Counted from the stretch's first letter, positions 40,399-52,049 are shown. The stretch: DNA of 57,062 nucleotides from Sphaeroforma arctica JP610 (GCF_001186125.1 NW_014040463.1:75722-132783), one strand, 5' to 3'. Made by a program: numbers and translations. The notes: a model not told the origin generated them from the letters alone.

Positions 40399-40925
40399 GC
40401 ATACTTCGCATATTTCCGAAATGTATGCGGGGTTCGGGGTACTACCACAGGCTCGGCTTCCAGTAATGATTTAAAGAGGTCGAACCATGGTGCTCGAGGG
40501 GTCCAAGGTAGGCATACCGTTGCCGTGGCTCCATCTGTTTTGATCTTCCGTAGCATGCGGTGTATCAGTTTCCATGGCGTGTTCATCCATCCATCGACCA
40601 GCGCCCAGTCATGGTCAAACGCCCCATTGCGGTCATTCTTAGTTCAGAACCTGGGCAGCTGAGCGCTGTGAGGTGCTGCGAATACGTCTATATTGTTATG
40701 GCCAAAGATAAGTTGAGTCTGTTCAAAATAGCTGGTAAATAGTTGCCAGTAGTCTGCATACAGCACCTCTGGTACATCCGTCTCCGCCGTTCCTTCATGT
40801 ATCCGACTGAGCATGCCCGGCAGTACGTTCTTCTCCCCCGGTATATGCGAAATAGTAAAATTAAAAGGCGCTATGATATGATGCCTACGTTGTAACATAG
40901 GGCTAAGTTTCAGTTGGGTGTTCAT
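40332..40925 (-). mobile_element. End of RNase H plus extra domain before integrase (part of Ty3/gypsy fossil)
   Basis: After the usual RNase H end (ISHIPGEKNVLPGMLSRI) comes a segment like the one known downstream of RNase H in DIRS-like and some other retroelements (FGHNNIDVFAAP; NTPWKLIHRMLRKIKTDGA; LPWTPRAPWFDL). This is unusual for a simple RT-RH-IN layout. Confidence 0.6.
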
Positions 40926-40930
40926 ATATG

Positions 40931-42467
40931 CTAAGCCTTGTGGTCCGTAAACACCGCGAAGCGTTGTTCCTCGAGGTAGTCGCGGAAGTGTGTCAACCCA
41001 TAAACGAACGCCAGGAGTTCCTTCATCGGCGGTGCATAGTTCTGCTGAGCGTAATTGAGGGTCTTACTGAAGAACATGGGGTAGTGTTTTGTGCCCTCCA
41101 CCCACTGAAATAGCGCTCCCCCTAGTCCGTAGTCACAAGCGTCCGTCTCGAGGTTGAGTGGGACGTTATCTACTGGGAAGTGTAATGCTACTACGTTCAC
41201 TATCGCATCCTTCATCGCTTGCCAAGCGTCCGCACGGCGTCGCTCCCACCTGTCTCCTATCAGTTCGTTTGGTTTGAGCTTACAGAATTCACGTAGTGGC
41301 GCCACCACGTGTGTAAAATCGGGTAGGTGCTCGTGCAAGAAATTAGCCAGGCCCAACGCTGAGGCAATGTCCTTGTACCGCTGGGGTGTTGGCCAGTCCA
41401 GAAGTTTGGCCTGTTTCTCAAAGTCGACATCAATCCCCTTCGCCAAGACTTTCTTGCCCAGTATCGTAACTTCCGCAATTGCGAAATGACACTTGGCCGG
41501 ATTCAGTTGGAAGCTATGGTATGTCAGTCTCTTGATCACCTCCTTCACTGTAGCCACGTGTTCCTCGTAATCGTCGCTGGCTATTACTATGTCGTCGATG
41601 TAGTGGTGGACTGGCAAACCATCGAGTATCGTACTAAGTGTTCGTTGAAATTGCTGTGTCAGCACGTGCAAACCGAATGGTGCCGATGTGAACGAGTACT
41701 GGTATCTGTCGTGTATGAAGCTGAACAGATATCTAGAGTCGGGATATATTGGGAGTCTATGATATGCTGCCGATATGTCGAGTGTAGTATAGTACTTCCT
41801 ACTTTTTAATCTAGAAATGACCTCATTCACTTTCAGTATCAAGAACTGGTCTCCTGGTCTCAGTGCGTGACCGCTCGCATATCTAGGCAGACGCGTACCT
41901 TCTTAACGTTGCCCTCACTGTCGAATGTCGGAACCGCTAGAAGTGGTAGAGTCGGGATGTATTGGGAGTCTATGATATGCTGCCGATATGTCGAGTGTAG
42001 TATAGTACTTCCTGCTTTATACTCTAGAAATGGCCTCATTCACTTTCGGTATCAAGAACTGGTCTCCTGGTCTCAGTGCGTTGACCGCTCGCATATCTAG
42101 GCAGACGCGTACCTTCTTAACGTTGCCCTCACTGTCGAATGTCGGAACCGCTAGAAGTGGAAGATTATCCGTCGTCGGTCGTACGCTTCGTGATCACCAA
42201 GTCTTTTATCCATTTCTGTACTTGTTCGTCGACGTACGGAAGCCATCGTGTTGACCTTTTCATGCTCATTGCTTGCTCGCGGGTTATTGGTATCGCCACC
42301 TCACTCTCCTCTAAGCGACAACGTGCATTGTCCTCAATAGCGACATTCGTTTCTAAAACTGTGGCAAGTCGTGCCCGCACTCCGTCTGGTTCGGTAATGT
42401 CGGGGGCCTGGCGGCGAGCCACTTGCTTGAGAAGGTCGTCGAGATCTGTTGGGTCGATAGGTATCAA
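40931..42467 (-). mobile_element. Reverse transcriptase and RNase H (part of Ty3/gypsy fossil)
   Basis: RT core with YFTT-like TTLDISAAYHRL, FGLHVLTQQFQ and the catalytic YIDDIVIA; RNase H begins at LETDACDYGLGGALFQW. Confidence 0.9.
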
Positions 42468-42880
42468 CGGTGATTGTATCCCTCCCAGGTATATCCTATG
42501 TTAGGCACCATATCGAACCCAAGTATGATATTGATGCCGTCGGGTAGATTCTTTAGTTCAAACGACCCGTTGATAATTCCGGAACCATAGCGTATCGGTA
42601 GTACCTCTATTGTTCCCAGCCGAGGAGTACGGGCTGCCTTGTCTGCTAAGCATATGAACGAACCGGTTGGTGCTGGTGTGATTGGTCGTCCTAAAAGGTC
42701 TGCGGATGACCGAGCAATGCAGCTACGGTTGGCACCTGTGTCCACCATCGCACGGAATGTACGCCCATTCACTTGCAGTTGGATGTAGACACGGTTATCG
42801 GAAGACAGCAGTGGGTCTTGGATCGCCATTGCTGCCTGCCATATATGTGTCAGCGTAAGTGCTACATCATCGTCGGTCAC
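42464..42880 (-). mobile_element. Aspartic protease (part of Ty3/gypsy fossil)
   Basis: Active-site motif VDTGANRSCI and the downstream IILGFDMV segment are typical of retroviral-type proteases. Confidence 0.8.
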
Positions 42881-42889
42881 CCTGACGTC

Positions 42890-44552
42890 TCAGGGTTGCT
42901 CCGGGAACGGGGTCCATGACGACTGTGGTGTAGTCGGATAGGAATCGTCGCCTTGTCCAGCTTCCTCCGTCAAGATCGAATGTATATGTATCTCTGTGGC
43001 AGACTGGGTGTCGTTCCGGGGGACGTCCTCTTGTGTGACCACATTAACCTGTGGTGTGGACGTGTTTGTCGTTGGCTGCCTGTTGGAAAACTGCGACTGG
43101 TGGCGTTCTTTCCCTTGCGGTAGCGTTGTACGTTGCGACGACTGTATGTCTCTGCTGTGAATATTGGTATCTGACGATCGCGATCTATTGTCCTGCACCC
43201 CTGATTGTGCCGCCCTGTAATGGTGACACCGTGGTATGTGTCGGAGGCCTGGAGGTGCTTGCGCCCGGCAGCCGTTACATGTGGTTGCTGTAGCCGTCGC
43301 TGTTGGCCGTTGTTGCCACTGTTGGTGTTGACGTTGACCTATATGGGGGCTGGGTCGACCTGTTGCCTCACTTCTGCCTGTGTTCCCATTGTGACCACGA
43401 CGATTCGTTAGACTTTGTGTGGAACGTATCTGTGCCTCTTGGATATCCGGGTTCAGTAGCTGTAGTAACTCGTGGGTTTCCATCAGTTGCCATTTAGGGT
43501 GCAACTGCAAGGTACGTTCATATGTACGCGAGCCAAGAGTATCCTCCAAGAGTTGAACGATGCAGTAAGTTCTGCTTGAACTCGGCATCTGTTTGACAAC
43601 GCTCATGTGCTCGACGGTGCTTATCCATTAGATAAGTCATCTGTTCCATTACTGGGACGTTGCTGATCTTGAGATGGCCCTTCGCTAGCTTACGAAAGGT
43701 CGGGTCGACCGTCGCCTGAGTCTCATGTGAACAAACTTGCGTAATCTGCAACTCGGGAGTCCACGCCACTAGACGTTGATGATTGGATTTAATATATTCA
43801 AGTGTGTATTGTTCAGCTTTGAAATGACTCAACACTTTGTAGAACCCCAACCCTGATATCTGTGCGTTCTTAAGGGCCTCTCGTAAAGCCCCTTTTGTAT
43901 CGCGCTCCATGATGTTGCTAAGGTTGTATCTGTTAGAAGACCATTCAAGCCAGCTACGAGGTTCTCGTGGCTCCTGTTTGTTCGTTGGACGAGAATCATG
44001 CTTTGCCCGTAGTGTCTCGAGCATGCCTCGTAATGCCTCTGCACGTGGTAAGCTATTAGCCTCAACCGCACTACATAGTTCTTCCGATAGTTTAAACATT
44101 CGTGCGTGTAAAGCCTGACGATCGGCTGCTATACTTTCCGGTGTTGGGGGTGTATACTGCTGGTCGAGTCTTCTACGCTTATCTGCCGATACTGATTGAC
44201 TCGACGGAGTAAGTTCAAGCATCCGTTGTGCCGGTAGCATGTGGCTGAGCGTCTCTTGCTCGAATTGGCGACCTTGTCGTCGTGTGTGCAACGATGCCTC
44301 CATGTTATCGCGACGGTTATCCAATGCTTCTCTACCATGAGGGTTCTCCTGAGCCCGGTGTTGTTCTTGTACAAAGTCATGTAGCGATACTTTGTCCTGC
44401 GGCGCCTCACTTCCCTCCTGGTCCGACGATGTATAACCTAATCCCCGTCGCGACTGGTCTGCCCCTCGGATGCGAAACTTTAAGTTGTCGGATGTCTGAA
44501 GTGTGGTAGATCGTCGTAGGCGCTGTAGACGTCGGTCATACTTCTCTAACAA
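42890..44552 (-). mobile_element. Gag-like region (part of Ty3/gypsy fossil)
   Basis: Long open stretches upstream of the protease with basic, Gln/Arg-rich composition. The central part (about 43600-44000) resembles the helical capsid-type region of Ty3 Gag by position only. A CxxC pair (CNGCRAQAPP..CHHY) hints at a zinc knuckle. Confidence 0.6.
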
Positions 44553-44829
44553 AGATTGTTGACGGCGGAGGAGACTTGTCAGCTGTTCTGGAGTGTCGTT
44601 CTCTCGATCTCAGTTCTGTCTCGTTCCTCTGGGACGATTACGATGACGTCTGCCCGTTGTGTTGTTTACACCCACTCTCACTGTCGCCGTAGCCTGCAGA
44701 TGGTTCTGTGTTGCCAAACGTGCGGCTCCCATTGCCTCGGGGGTCCCCAACCCCTGTTCCGTGAAGTCTACATCACTAGGTGTAGTAATTCTCTCAGTAC
44801 GATTCTGTTGTGCCATCAATGTACGTTGA

Positions 44830-46640
44830 AGTACCGACTGATTATTCCGGTGTTCTTAGGTTGTTCGGACGTCCTCCGTCCAGAGCTATTCGTTCTTGGT
44901 GCTGTCGTCTACGTCCGCGCTGATGAATGTTCTCGCGTTCGCGCTGCTCCGGGGGGAGCTGCTGCTGTCGACGGCTTTGTCATGTGTTGGCCATACTCAA
45001 TCGTAGCTTATTGTTTTATTTTTGCGATAAACAATGTGATGTTGGGGGACTTCTTCTTTTGTCTTAATACTCGACGTCCCCATGATCCCATCTTCTAAGT
45101 TATGTGATCACACAACCCATCTCATTCATGTGATATATTCTTGTACCGCGGCCTTATTGCTTCGATGTTGTTCGTCTTGATCGGTCTTGCTCCTTGTCTG
45201 CCCCAATTATCGTAACGAGTACTCTTCACTCTTGTAGATGCCCCGGACTCACGACTCACGTGCGCTTACTCCCTTGATGTGGCTCCGTACTCTCTCCATG
45301 ACTACTCCATCTCACTACTGCGCTTGTTTTTACTCTCTTAAACCGTACCTCCTTACGCATCTCTAGCCTATCCGCAATCACGGTGGTAGACTGCGCTTCT
45401 ACCCCGTTTGACGAACCCTCATTCGCTTCTCACACGCAAGACTCGTAATCTCCTCAGAATCTCTGGGTGTTCCCCGCACACAATGTCACTACACCACAAA
45501 CATTTTCACTCTCACTAACACATATCTTACTCACCGTTTTACTTCTCCTGTGTCAGCATTTCTCCTACACGTACTTATGTCCTAATGTGTTCGTCTGTAA
45601 ACTCTATGAACCTTTCATGCGCATGTGCAACCTTCGATGCGCTAGCATCTAATATCCTGTATAGTGTGTAGTGTGTGTCCTAAGACTTTATCTCCGGTGT
45701 ACTTGACTATGTTCTCTCCTATTTATCTACTTCTGTTAGCGTGTGCACAAAGTCTATCCTTTTGCTATGTTGGCTTCCTGTATCATGTGATGTGTGGTTG
45801 TGTGTATCCAGAGCCCTATTTGTTCTTCTTGTGTCCCTTAACCTCTCATGCCTTACCTAATGTCCTTACTTCTAACTCCTCGTTTCCACTTAACAAGTTT
45901 AGACAGCACTTTCTATACACAGGTCTACGTAGTCAACACTAAGAACAACCTTCACTGTCACACTAGTGCGTGTATCCTCTTTACGTACCTTGTCGATGTT
46001 CCTATTGCTTCCCAACTGGGTGCAGTTTTCAACTAAAGACACCTACCTAAAAAATTTCTGCACTCTTCTTTTGTCGCTGTTTACGTCCTGCTGATGTATC
46101 GCCGTCCAATCCGGTGTATAACCAAATCGATGCGATGGAATTGACCTTAGTGTCCATGTCGATGTTGGTGTTGGTCTCTTTTGATCTTGGCCCAACCCTT
46201 CCTATCTCCTAATTCTATTAGTTCCGGGTGTCGTTTCCAGTGGAACCTTCCCTTCAGACTTCCTCTATTTGCTTTCTGGTGACACCACCCTAACATTCAA
46301 TCGGGCGGGATGACTGCGATTGTATAACATCTGTCTACGATTATGTAGTTCCTTTCGTCTTGTGGTTCTCTCAATTTCCTGAGTTCTCCTAACTTCTTCT
46401 GGTTCTGATGCACTGCTTTCGCTTGTTAACGGTGCTGGCATACTGTCACTAGTGTCACTGCTTACGAAACCACTGTCTGTACCGTCTTCTCTTCGCAATT
46501 ATATTCCATGGGACGCCATTTCCGTGGTCGATGTCGATGTTTGAGTAATCTCTTTCCTCCCTTTTCTAATATAAAATTTGATTTTGGGCCCCCGCTAGTA
46601 TCTATTCCTCTTCAGTATATGTTCAATAATGTCCAACCTA
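44830..46640 (-). mobile_element. Strand-asymmetric leader of the Ty3/gypsy fossil
   Basis: The plus strand is strikingly rich in C and T, so the element strand is purine-rich. Contains a minus-strand frame 46265-46498 with DSGFVSSDTSDS and an Arg-rich end (HNRRQMLYNR). Confidence 0.6.
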
Positions 46641-46783
46641 TAAGTAAGCTCCTACTCGAATTTACTCTGAACGGATAAACCCAGTTTCAAAATATAGTCT
46701 CTAAACCCCTAATACTAAATAAACCTTAATACTAGTAAACCCTAATCCCCAAATAAACCCTGTCCAGGGACCTCCTGACTACA
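46640..46783 (-). repeat. Right terminal repeat of the Ty3/gypsy element
   Basis: From CTCCTACTCGAATTTACTC to CTGACTACA; matches the outer 135-140 bp of the left LTR with few differences. Contains degenerate TAAACCCTAAT-like blocks. Confidence 0.75.
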
Positions 46784-47100
46784 GAGAATATGGCATGGCA
46801 TAAGTACATCGCCCCTATTGTATCTTTAGGTAGTATCGGAGCAACGTCTGCTGGAAGGAATAAGCTCCGCTGATACTTTACCGCTTGTTTTTATGTATTT
46901 TTCTACTTTGCTAGATAATCTGTTTTTGTGAATACTCAATCTGAAAATGGAACTGTTTCGATTACATGGTATGCCATAAGTACAGCACCCTTAGTTGGTC
47001 TTTAGATAGTATCAAAGCAACGTCTACTCGAAGGAATAACCTCCGTTGATGATCTAATGTTTTTTTCTGAATTCTTCTAATTTGCTAGACAATTGGATTC
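46784..47100 (+). repeat. 176-bp repeat, two tandem copies (right of the LTR element)
   Basis: Unit starts GAGAATATGGCATGG at 46784 and again, diverged, at 46960; inner blocks CGGAGCAACGTCTGCT, AATAAGCTCCGYTGAT and TTTTTCTACTTTGCTAGA recur. Confidence 0.85.
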
Positions 47101-47289
47101 CGAGTAAATTTGATTAACTTGTCAGCTTTATTATATGTAATATAATTGGCAGTTCTCAATAGACCACTAAGAGGTTGAATTTAAAACAGTAGCCTTTGAA
47201 CGTAAAATAGTTGCCGGACAATGTGTCAGCGCAGGTTGTAAACTTGCTAGCTTCGATTTCAACATTTTTATTTCACTTATAACATTCCA

Positions 47290-47970
47290 TCTGTGTTTTT
47301 GTTTTCAATAGGTCAATTGATTCTATATAATACATTATTATTTTTTGCTTTATCGTCCGGTTTTTTTTCTCGAGGGGGACATCAATTTTACGCCCTAGCT
47401 AAGTGTATTGATCGCAATAAATCACGATTGTTTACTAAGCATAAAACTAAAACCTCTGGATATGGACTAAGGTTTGACCCTGAGATACTTCCACAGCCGG
47501 TAGCTTTCGCTGATGCAAGCTTTGCCTCTGACACAACAGACCGTATTCAACTAGTGGTTACGTCATTTTTATGTGCATTGCACCTGTGATTTGGGGATCA
47601 AGAAAACAGAAATTGACGGCATAGTCCACGTGCGAAGCAGAAGTTATTGCTCTGAATGATGTCACACAGGAAATCAGTTGGCTGCGAAATTTATTTTCGG
47701 AACTTGGTATCGACATTGAACCAATTGTCATCAATCTAGACAACCAATCGGCGAGAAAATTCGCTGAAGATGATAAGGTGAACCGCAGAATCAAACACCT
47801 TGACTTTCAACACTATTTTATCCGGGATAGGATTCAAGACAATTCAGTTGTACTACGATACATGCCCATGGACGAGATGATTGCTGGGGCAATTGTTTGT
47901 GAAACACAAGACAACCATGGTCAGGCCAAGCATGTCATATTTAAGTTACGTACTTTACGTTTTCTTATTT
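47290..47970 (+). mobile_element. Ty1/copia remnant (RNase H end), fossil
   Basis: Copia-type RNase H motifs appear in order: AFADASFASD, a segment equivalent to the CEAEVIALN block, WLRNLFSELGI, NLDNQSARKFAEDD, RIKHLDFQHYFIRDRI and VLRYMPMDEMIAG. Only the end of pol is present; it is broken in a few places. No LTR pair was seen. Confidence 0.8.
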
Positions 47971-48471
47971 AGTTTTGGAACAGTTTTTAATTGTAATTGC
48001 TTATTAAGAAATCTGTTTCCAATATATTGCATATATATTAATCTAAAATTGGCTACAATGAACTAAAATTACGATTTCTCTATCACATGATAAATTATTA
48101 AGATTAAGAGATACCTGTCATGTTAATATCATTTCTTTTTTATGATATCCTTTCTTCTTAAATAAAATTTCTTAATTAAGAATGTGTTGCCCGTGTATGT
48201 CCTTTCTTAAATAATTATCACATTAAAGCGTGAAATTTTCTTCATATTTCTTAAAACTTAATGTTGTTGACATACAAATCTCGTTTTTATACTAGGTACA
48301 ATTCAGTATAAACTGTTTGTATATGTTTAACACATGTTATGATGTCTAGTTTACAACTGCACATTACGCAACACAATCAACTCAAAGTACATAGAGCCCC
48401 CGAGTCCGAGTCCTGAACGTATCCGGAATATCGCGTAAGTACTAAGTACACCATCAATTACCATTGTTAAT
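47971..48471. other. AT-rich stretch after the copia remnant
   Basis: No coding or repeat signal recognised. Might include the copia element's 3' end. Confidence 0.4.
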
Positions 48472-49343
48472 ATGGGTGCTACCTCTGGTTCTACTTCTCG
48501 CCCTCAGTGGAGACCGTTTATTCAAAGAATGATAGAGAATCTCCATAAGCTTCCAAGAAATGTTCAAAATGTTCTCAGATATCCCCTATCGATCGGCAAA
48601 ATAATACAAATCTAATGGATACCTTCATGTATCAGACTGTCGGTGTTCTAGGCATGGAAAGTGTAAGTATTTACCTGGATGTGGGCTATGGAGTTCTAAT
48701 TGAAGTTCATAGGGCAAACAGACACTATACAATACGAGATGGTTTTGAATGGATAGTACGAGCGTTGAAGGGTTCCATAGGAGGCATGCCTTTTCCTGAG
48801 GTTGCCTCATCCTCATTCATATCCCGCAAGAGTTGCGCTGCCCTTGCAATACCTCCCATCTGATACACTGCTCTAAAAGTTTCTCTCAGATGAGGAGGTA
48901 TACTATTTAGTACTATCATTTTAACACGAGTCTCCATGGAAGCCGCTGCTTGTACCATGGTTTCGTCCCAAGATGTCTGTTTATCTTCTTCCGTCAGCAT
49001 TACAGACATGCCTGCCTTAAGGAACGCTGACAGACCACAGCGTATCATTAAATCATATACAGCCCCTTCATGAGCCTCACTCATGCTTTCAAATCGAGTC
49101 AGCAAATCTTGGTAGCAAGGATGCTCCGTATCCATTCCAGAGTCTGGACTGAGTATCATTGATAGGTAACGATGGTTCTTCTATACCTTCATTATTTTCC
49201 AATTCCGAATACTCTTGTAATCGCTTCACGATTGTGGCAACTTGATACACCGTCATCAATGTGCTGGGTCCACTCTTGCCGTACGTCCTGACCAGTTCTT
49301 GGTCGCCATTCGACATTTCAACGTGGATACACCCTTGAACCAT
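48472..49343. other. Uncharacterised open frames, possibly retroelement-derived
   Basis: On the plus strand a 47-codon frame (48472-48615) opens MGATSGSTSRPQW. On the minus strand frames at 48725-49343 encode a plausible globular helical protein (YQDLLTRFESMSEAHEG; SIPPHLRETFRAVYQMGG) with a charged N-terminal part. The composition and setting suggest a Gag-like fragment, but I have no motif match and cannot exclude a host gene piece. Confidence 0.35.
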
Positions 49344-49512
49344 TCTTAAACTAGTAGAGCTTCAGAATTAAAATTGCTGAACTCCTCAAAATAAATTATG
49401 TGTTTATACTTGATCAGTACTTCACACAAGGACTTAGCAGCACTATCAGATGTGTCCAGCAATGGTTGTTTTAGGCTTTGTTTCAAACTGGCGATCTGAT
49501 GTCAGCAGGTAC

Positions 49513-49680
49513 CCAATACCTACGCCTACGCATGTGCATGTGCCTGTCCCGGAAACTCCTTTGCCAATACCTACGCCTACGCATGTGCATGTGCCTGTCC
49601 CGAAAACTCTTTTGCCAATACCTACGCCTACGCATGGGCATGTACCTCTCCCGGAAACTCCTTTGCCAATACCTACGCCG
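49513..49680. repeat. 51-bp minisatellite open on both strands
   Basis: Copies begin CCAATACCTACGCC at 49513, 49564, 49615 and 49666. The 17-codon unit reads PIPTPTHVHVPVPETPL on the plus strand (within 49450-49806) and a Gly/Val/Cys-rich repeat on the minus strand (within 49446-49922). No homology; either frame could be non-coding. Confidence 0.9.
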
Positions 49681-49972
49681 CCTGTGACTGTACTTATGGC
49701 ATCGCCCATACCAATAGCACCTGTTGTACACACACAACCACTTCTAAAACACACAAGATTACACACAGGATTTACACACAAGCCAAAACTAGTACCTATG
49801 AAATGATGTATAGCTGAAGTATGTGGGGCGCTATCGAGCAATATTAAGAGTGTCAAACCACATAAGAAAGTATGCAAGGCGCTCAATGATGATCCGACTT
49901 TGTATGAGTTAAGACACAACAAATAAATTATTCACTAAATGAAGCGAAGGAAAAAACCGAAATTAAAACCGA

Positions 49973-50046
49973 AATCATGTAACGAAGAGAATGAAAACAA
50001 AATCATTAAACGAAGAGAATGAAAATAAAATCATGAAACGAAGCGT
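49973..50046. repeat. 28-bp tandem repeat
   Basis: Nearly three copies of AAATCATGWAACGAAGAGAATG-type sequence, unit 28 bp, in the putative next intron of the minus-strand gene at 50127-50541. Confidence 0.8.
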
Positions 50047-50126
50047 GAATTATATCACGCATACACTAATTATAAATAATAATTACACACATATATAAAC
50101 AATACAAATTACATATGTGCACATAC

Positions 50127-50541
50127 CTGTTTTGTATCCACATTCACACTATGGCAGTTCGATTCATTATATACGATTGCCAAGCAAAACGCAAGGATAG
50201 CGTCTCCTTGCATAGGTGGCAACCGATTTGGGAGCCAGTTCTTATTGGTCGAGCAATACCACTGTTGGCGTAGCGCGTATGTGTTGGGCACTTCACAGAC
50301 TTGACTGACGTGAAAATCGATAGTAAGAATCGTCTAAGAATTAGACGAGGATGAATGGCATCGCTACACTTGCCACGAAGGAGCCGTAGCAAATACAGAA
50401 GACTATCTCGACCAGACAGACAAATGTAAACATACATTTATTCCCTACAACATATACTTGACACTATATGCACTGTCCTATATACACATCACTATATACT
50501 CACAAGTCCAGCTTCTTGGCCGATGCTGGGCCATCCGTCAT
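50127..50541 (-). CDS. Unrecognised spliced gene, first two exons
   Basis: Exon 1 (50541-50504, ATG..GACTT) and exon 2 (50304-50127) join across a 199-bp intron with strong donor (TT/GTGAGT) and acceptor (CGTCAG/T). The split codon becomes Phe and the frame then stays open to another strong donor (ACAAAACAG/GTATGT), so at least one further exon should exist leftwards. The 72 visible residues start MTDGPASAKKLDFQVCEV and include QQWYCSTNKNWLPNRLPPM and a short hydrophobic stretch (DAILAFCLAIVY). I recognise no family. Splice signals argue for a cellular gene rather than a simple transposon frame. The frame continues upstream of the ATG to an in-frame TGA near 50588, supporting this start. Confidence 0.5.
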
Positions 50542-50586
50542 TGCAGCAACTCTATCACTTGCCGCTGCCGGCTTAGTCGTTGTTTG

Positions 50587-50904
50587 TCAGTCAGCTATCC
50601 TCTCGTTGCTCGACTTCGGAATACTTCCAAGAGAACTATAGCCGACTAATATGGTTTTCCATTGCCAGTTCAGTGTATCCAGAACACTTGTGCTGATTGA
50701 CGTATCTTTATCGTCGCTATCTGCCCATGTGGTAAACGTTCTGTTGTATCGCGGGTGCACTATCATCCTTTGCGCTTCGACGCCCTTACTTCTTGCACAG
50801 GAGGTACGTGCTGGTAGTGGCGTTTGATACGTTAGATTGAATTTGCCAACTAATCTATCTTTATCTGCCCAACTACCACTGGGAACGATACTGACAGTTT
50901 GCAA
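50587..50904 (-). CDS. Uncharacterised open frame
   Basis: 105 codons including SGSWADKDRLVGKFNLTYQ and NWQWKTILVGYSSLGSIP, ending at the TGA just upstream of and in the same frame as the gene at 50541. It looks protein-like but has no recognised domain. It may be the last exon of a neighbouring gene; no phase-compatible join to 51282-51518 was found. Confidence 0.35.
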   Translation of the reverse strand: MQTVSIVPSGSWADKDRLVGKFNLTYQTPLPARTSCARSKGVEAQRMIVHPRYNRTFTTWADSDDKDTSISTSVLDTLNWQWKTILVGYSSLGSIPKSSNERIAD

Positions 50905-51281
50905 TGCCGGAGCTGTACTACTTGGGAAATAGACGATTCGTGAGAAGTGTTAGAGTGCGGTGTGGTAGACTATAAGTAAAGTGGAAATGTATCTAAAGAA
51001 TATGGTGCGTTCGAATAAATTTATTTATGATCTCACCCTCAGTTATATACTGATGGTGCTTATACTAGTGTTCAACCACTTGGGTTGGCTAGGGTAAAAG
51101 CTCATATGATCAGTATGAGAAACCTTTTGCAGAACACTTAAATACTCGGATATATTTTCTAGAAATAAATATATCATATTCTCTTTTACTACACTCAGTC
51201 TCGGACCTCGGCTCTCGGCTAGCCGGTGGCCCGTGTCCTATAAATAGAATTATCTGAGAAGAAGTTTCAAATCACTCTTAC

Positions 51282-51518
51282 GTTCTCTCGGACTGACCCA
51301 CCTATACAATTTGAGAACAACTCCCAAATTACTCTCGGGCTGACGACGTAAACGTTATTAACGTATATAGAAATACGTCTACTTCTGTAGTCTCTCAATA
51401 AGATCAAGTCTGTGCCATACGTGCTCGCTATTAGTTGCCACCCTTCAGTTAATACGCCTGTAATCCCCTTCTTTTCAATGTATTGGGACGGAATGTCGCT
51501 CAACGATCTATACCCCAT
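51282..51518 (-). CDS. Putative first exon, uncharacterised
   Basis: ATG at 51518 opens 79 codons (MGYRSLSDIPSQYIEKKG..; GTDLILLRDYRSRRI; VIWELFSNC) ending at a good donor (GAGAAC/GTAAGA) in phase 0. No homology recognised and no downstream exon identified. Confidence 0.35.
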
Positions 51519-52049
51519 ATGTGTAAATTGGTGGTTTTGAGTCTTAATTACGCGAAAACGAAACTATCAAACTGACAAAGGTATGTATCTTCATGGTAGC
51601 AATACTTTTTCAATATTCATCGAACACAGTGGTAGTATATAAGTTTATCCTTATACCAAAAAAAAATCATATTGTTCCACACTCGCACAAAACATCAACC
51701 AATGGAGTGTATTGCCACTGCTTCCAACGATGCAGAGCGCAAACAACTACGGAATGTACAATGTTGGAGGCACAAAGAATGCACCTCTCATCAACTTGTG
51801 TGACAATCAGACTGCAACAAGAAACAACGCACTACAACAGACTCACACTCAAGAATATACACAACTGATGGAGAGAGACCGGTTAGAAAAAGAACACAAC
51901 AAATATGAAGCCTGATGTGCATGTAGACATATATTATTTTACCCCAAATTAGAATAATAACACTATCTCTAATAACCCTTAAAAAAATACACCCAAAATT
52001 AAACAAATAAAAAATGAATTGGAGCGATCTCAGTTTAAAATTCCAGATG

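Larger units (their letters stand above)
38472..46783 (-). mobile_element. Ty3/gypsy LTR retrotransposon with chromodomain, fossil
   Basis: About 8.3 kb. The ends are TGTAGT..ACTACA, flanked on each side by GAGA (38468-38471 and 46784-46787), which fits a 4-bp target-site duplication. On the minus strand the order is 5' terminal repeat, leader with a small serine-rich frame (46265-46498), gag-like region, aspartic protease, reverse transcriptase, RNase H, an extra domain, integrase and chromodomain, 3' LTR. A C7 run directly inside the left LTR is the polypurine tract on the element strand. It is broken in several places and not intact. The terminal repeats are no longer equivalent along their full length, so it is not recent, although the coding parts are still easy to recognise. 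Confidence 0.85.
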
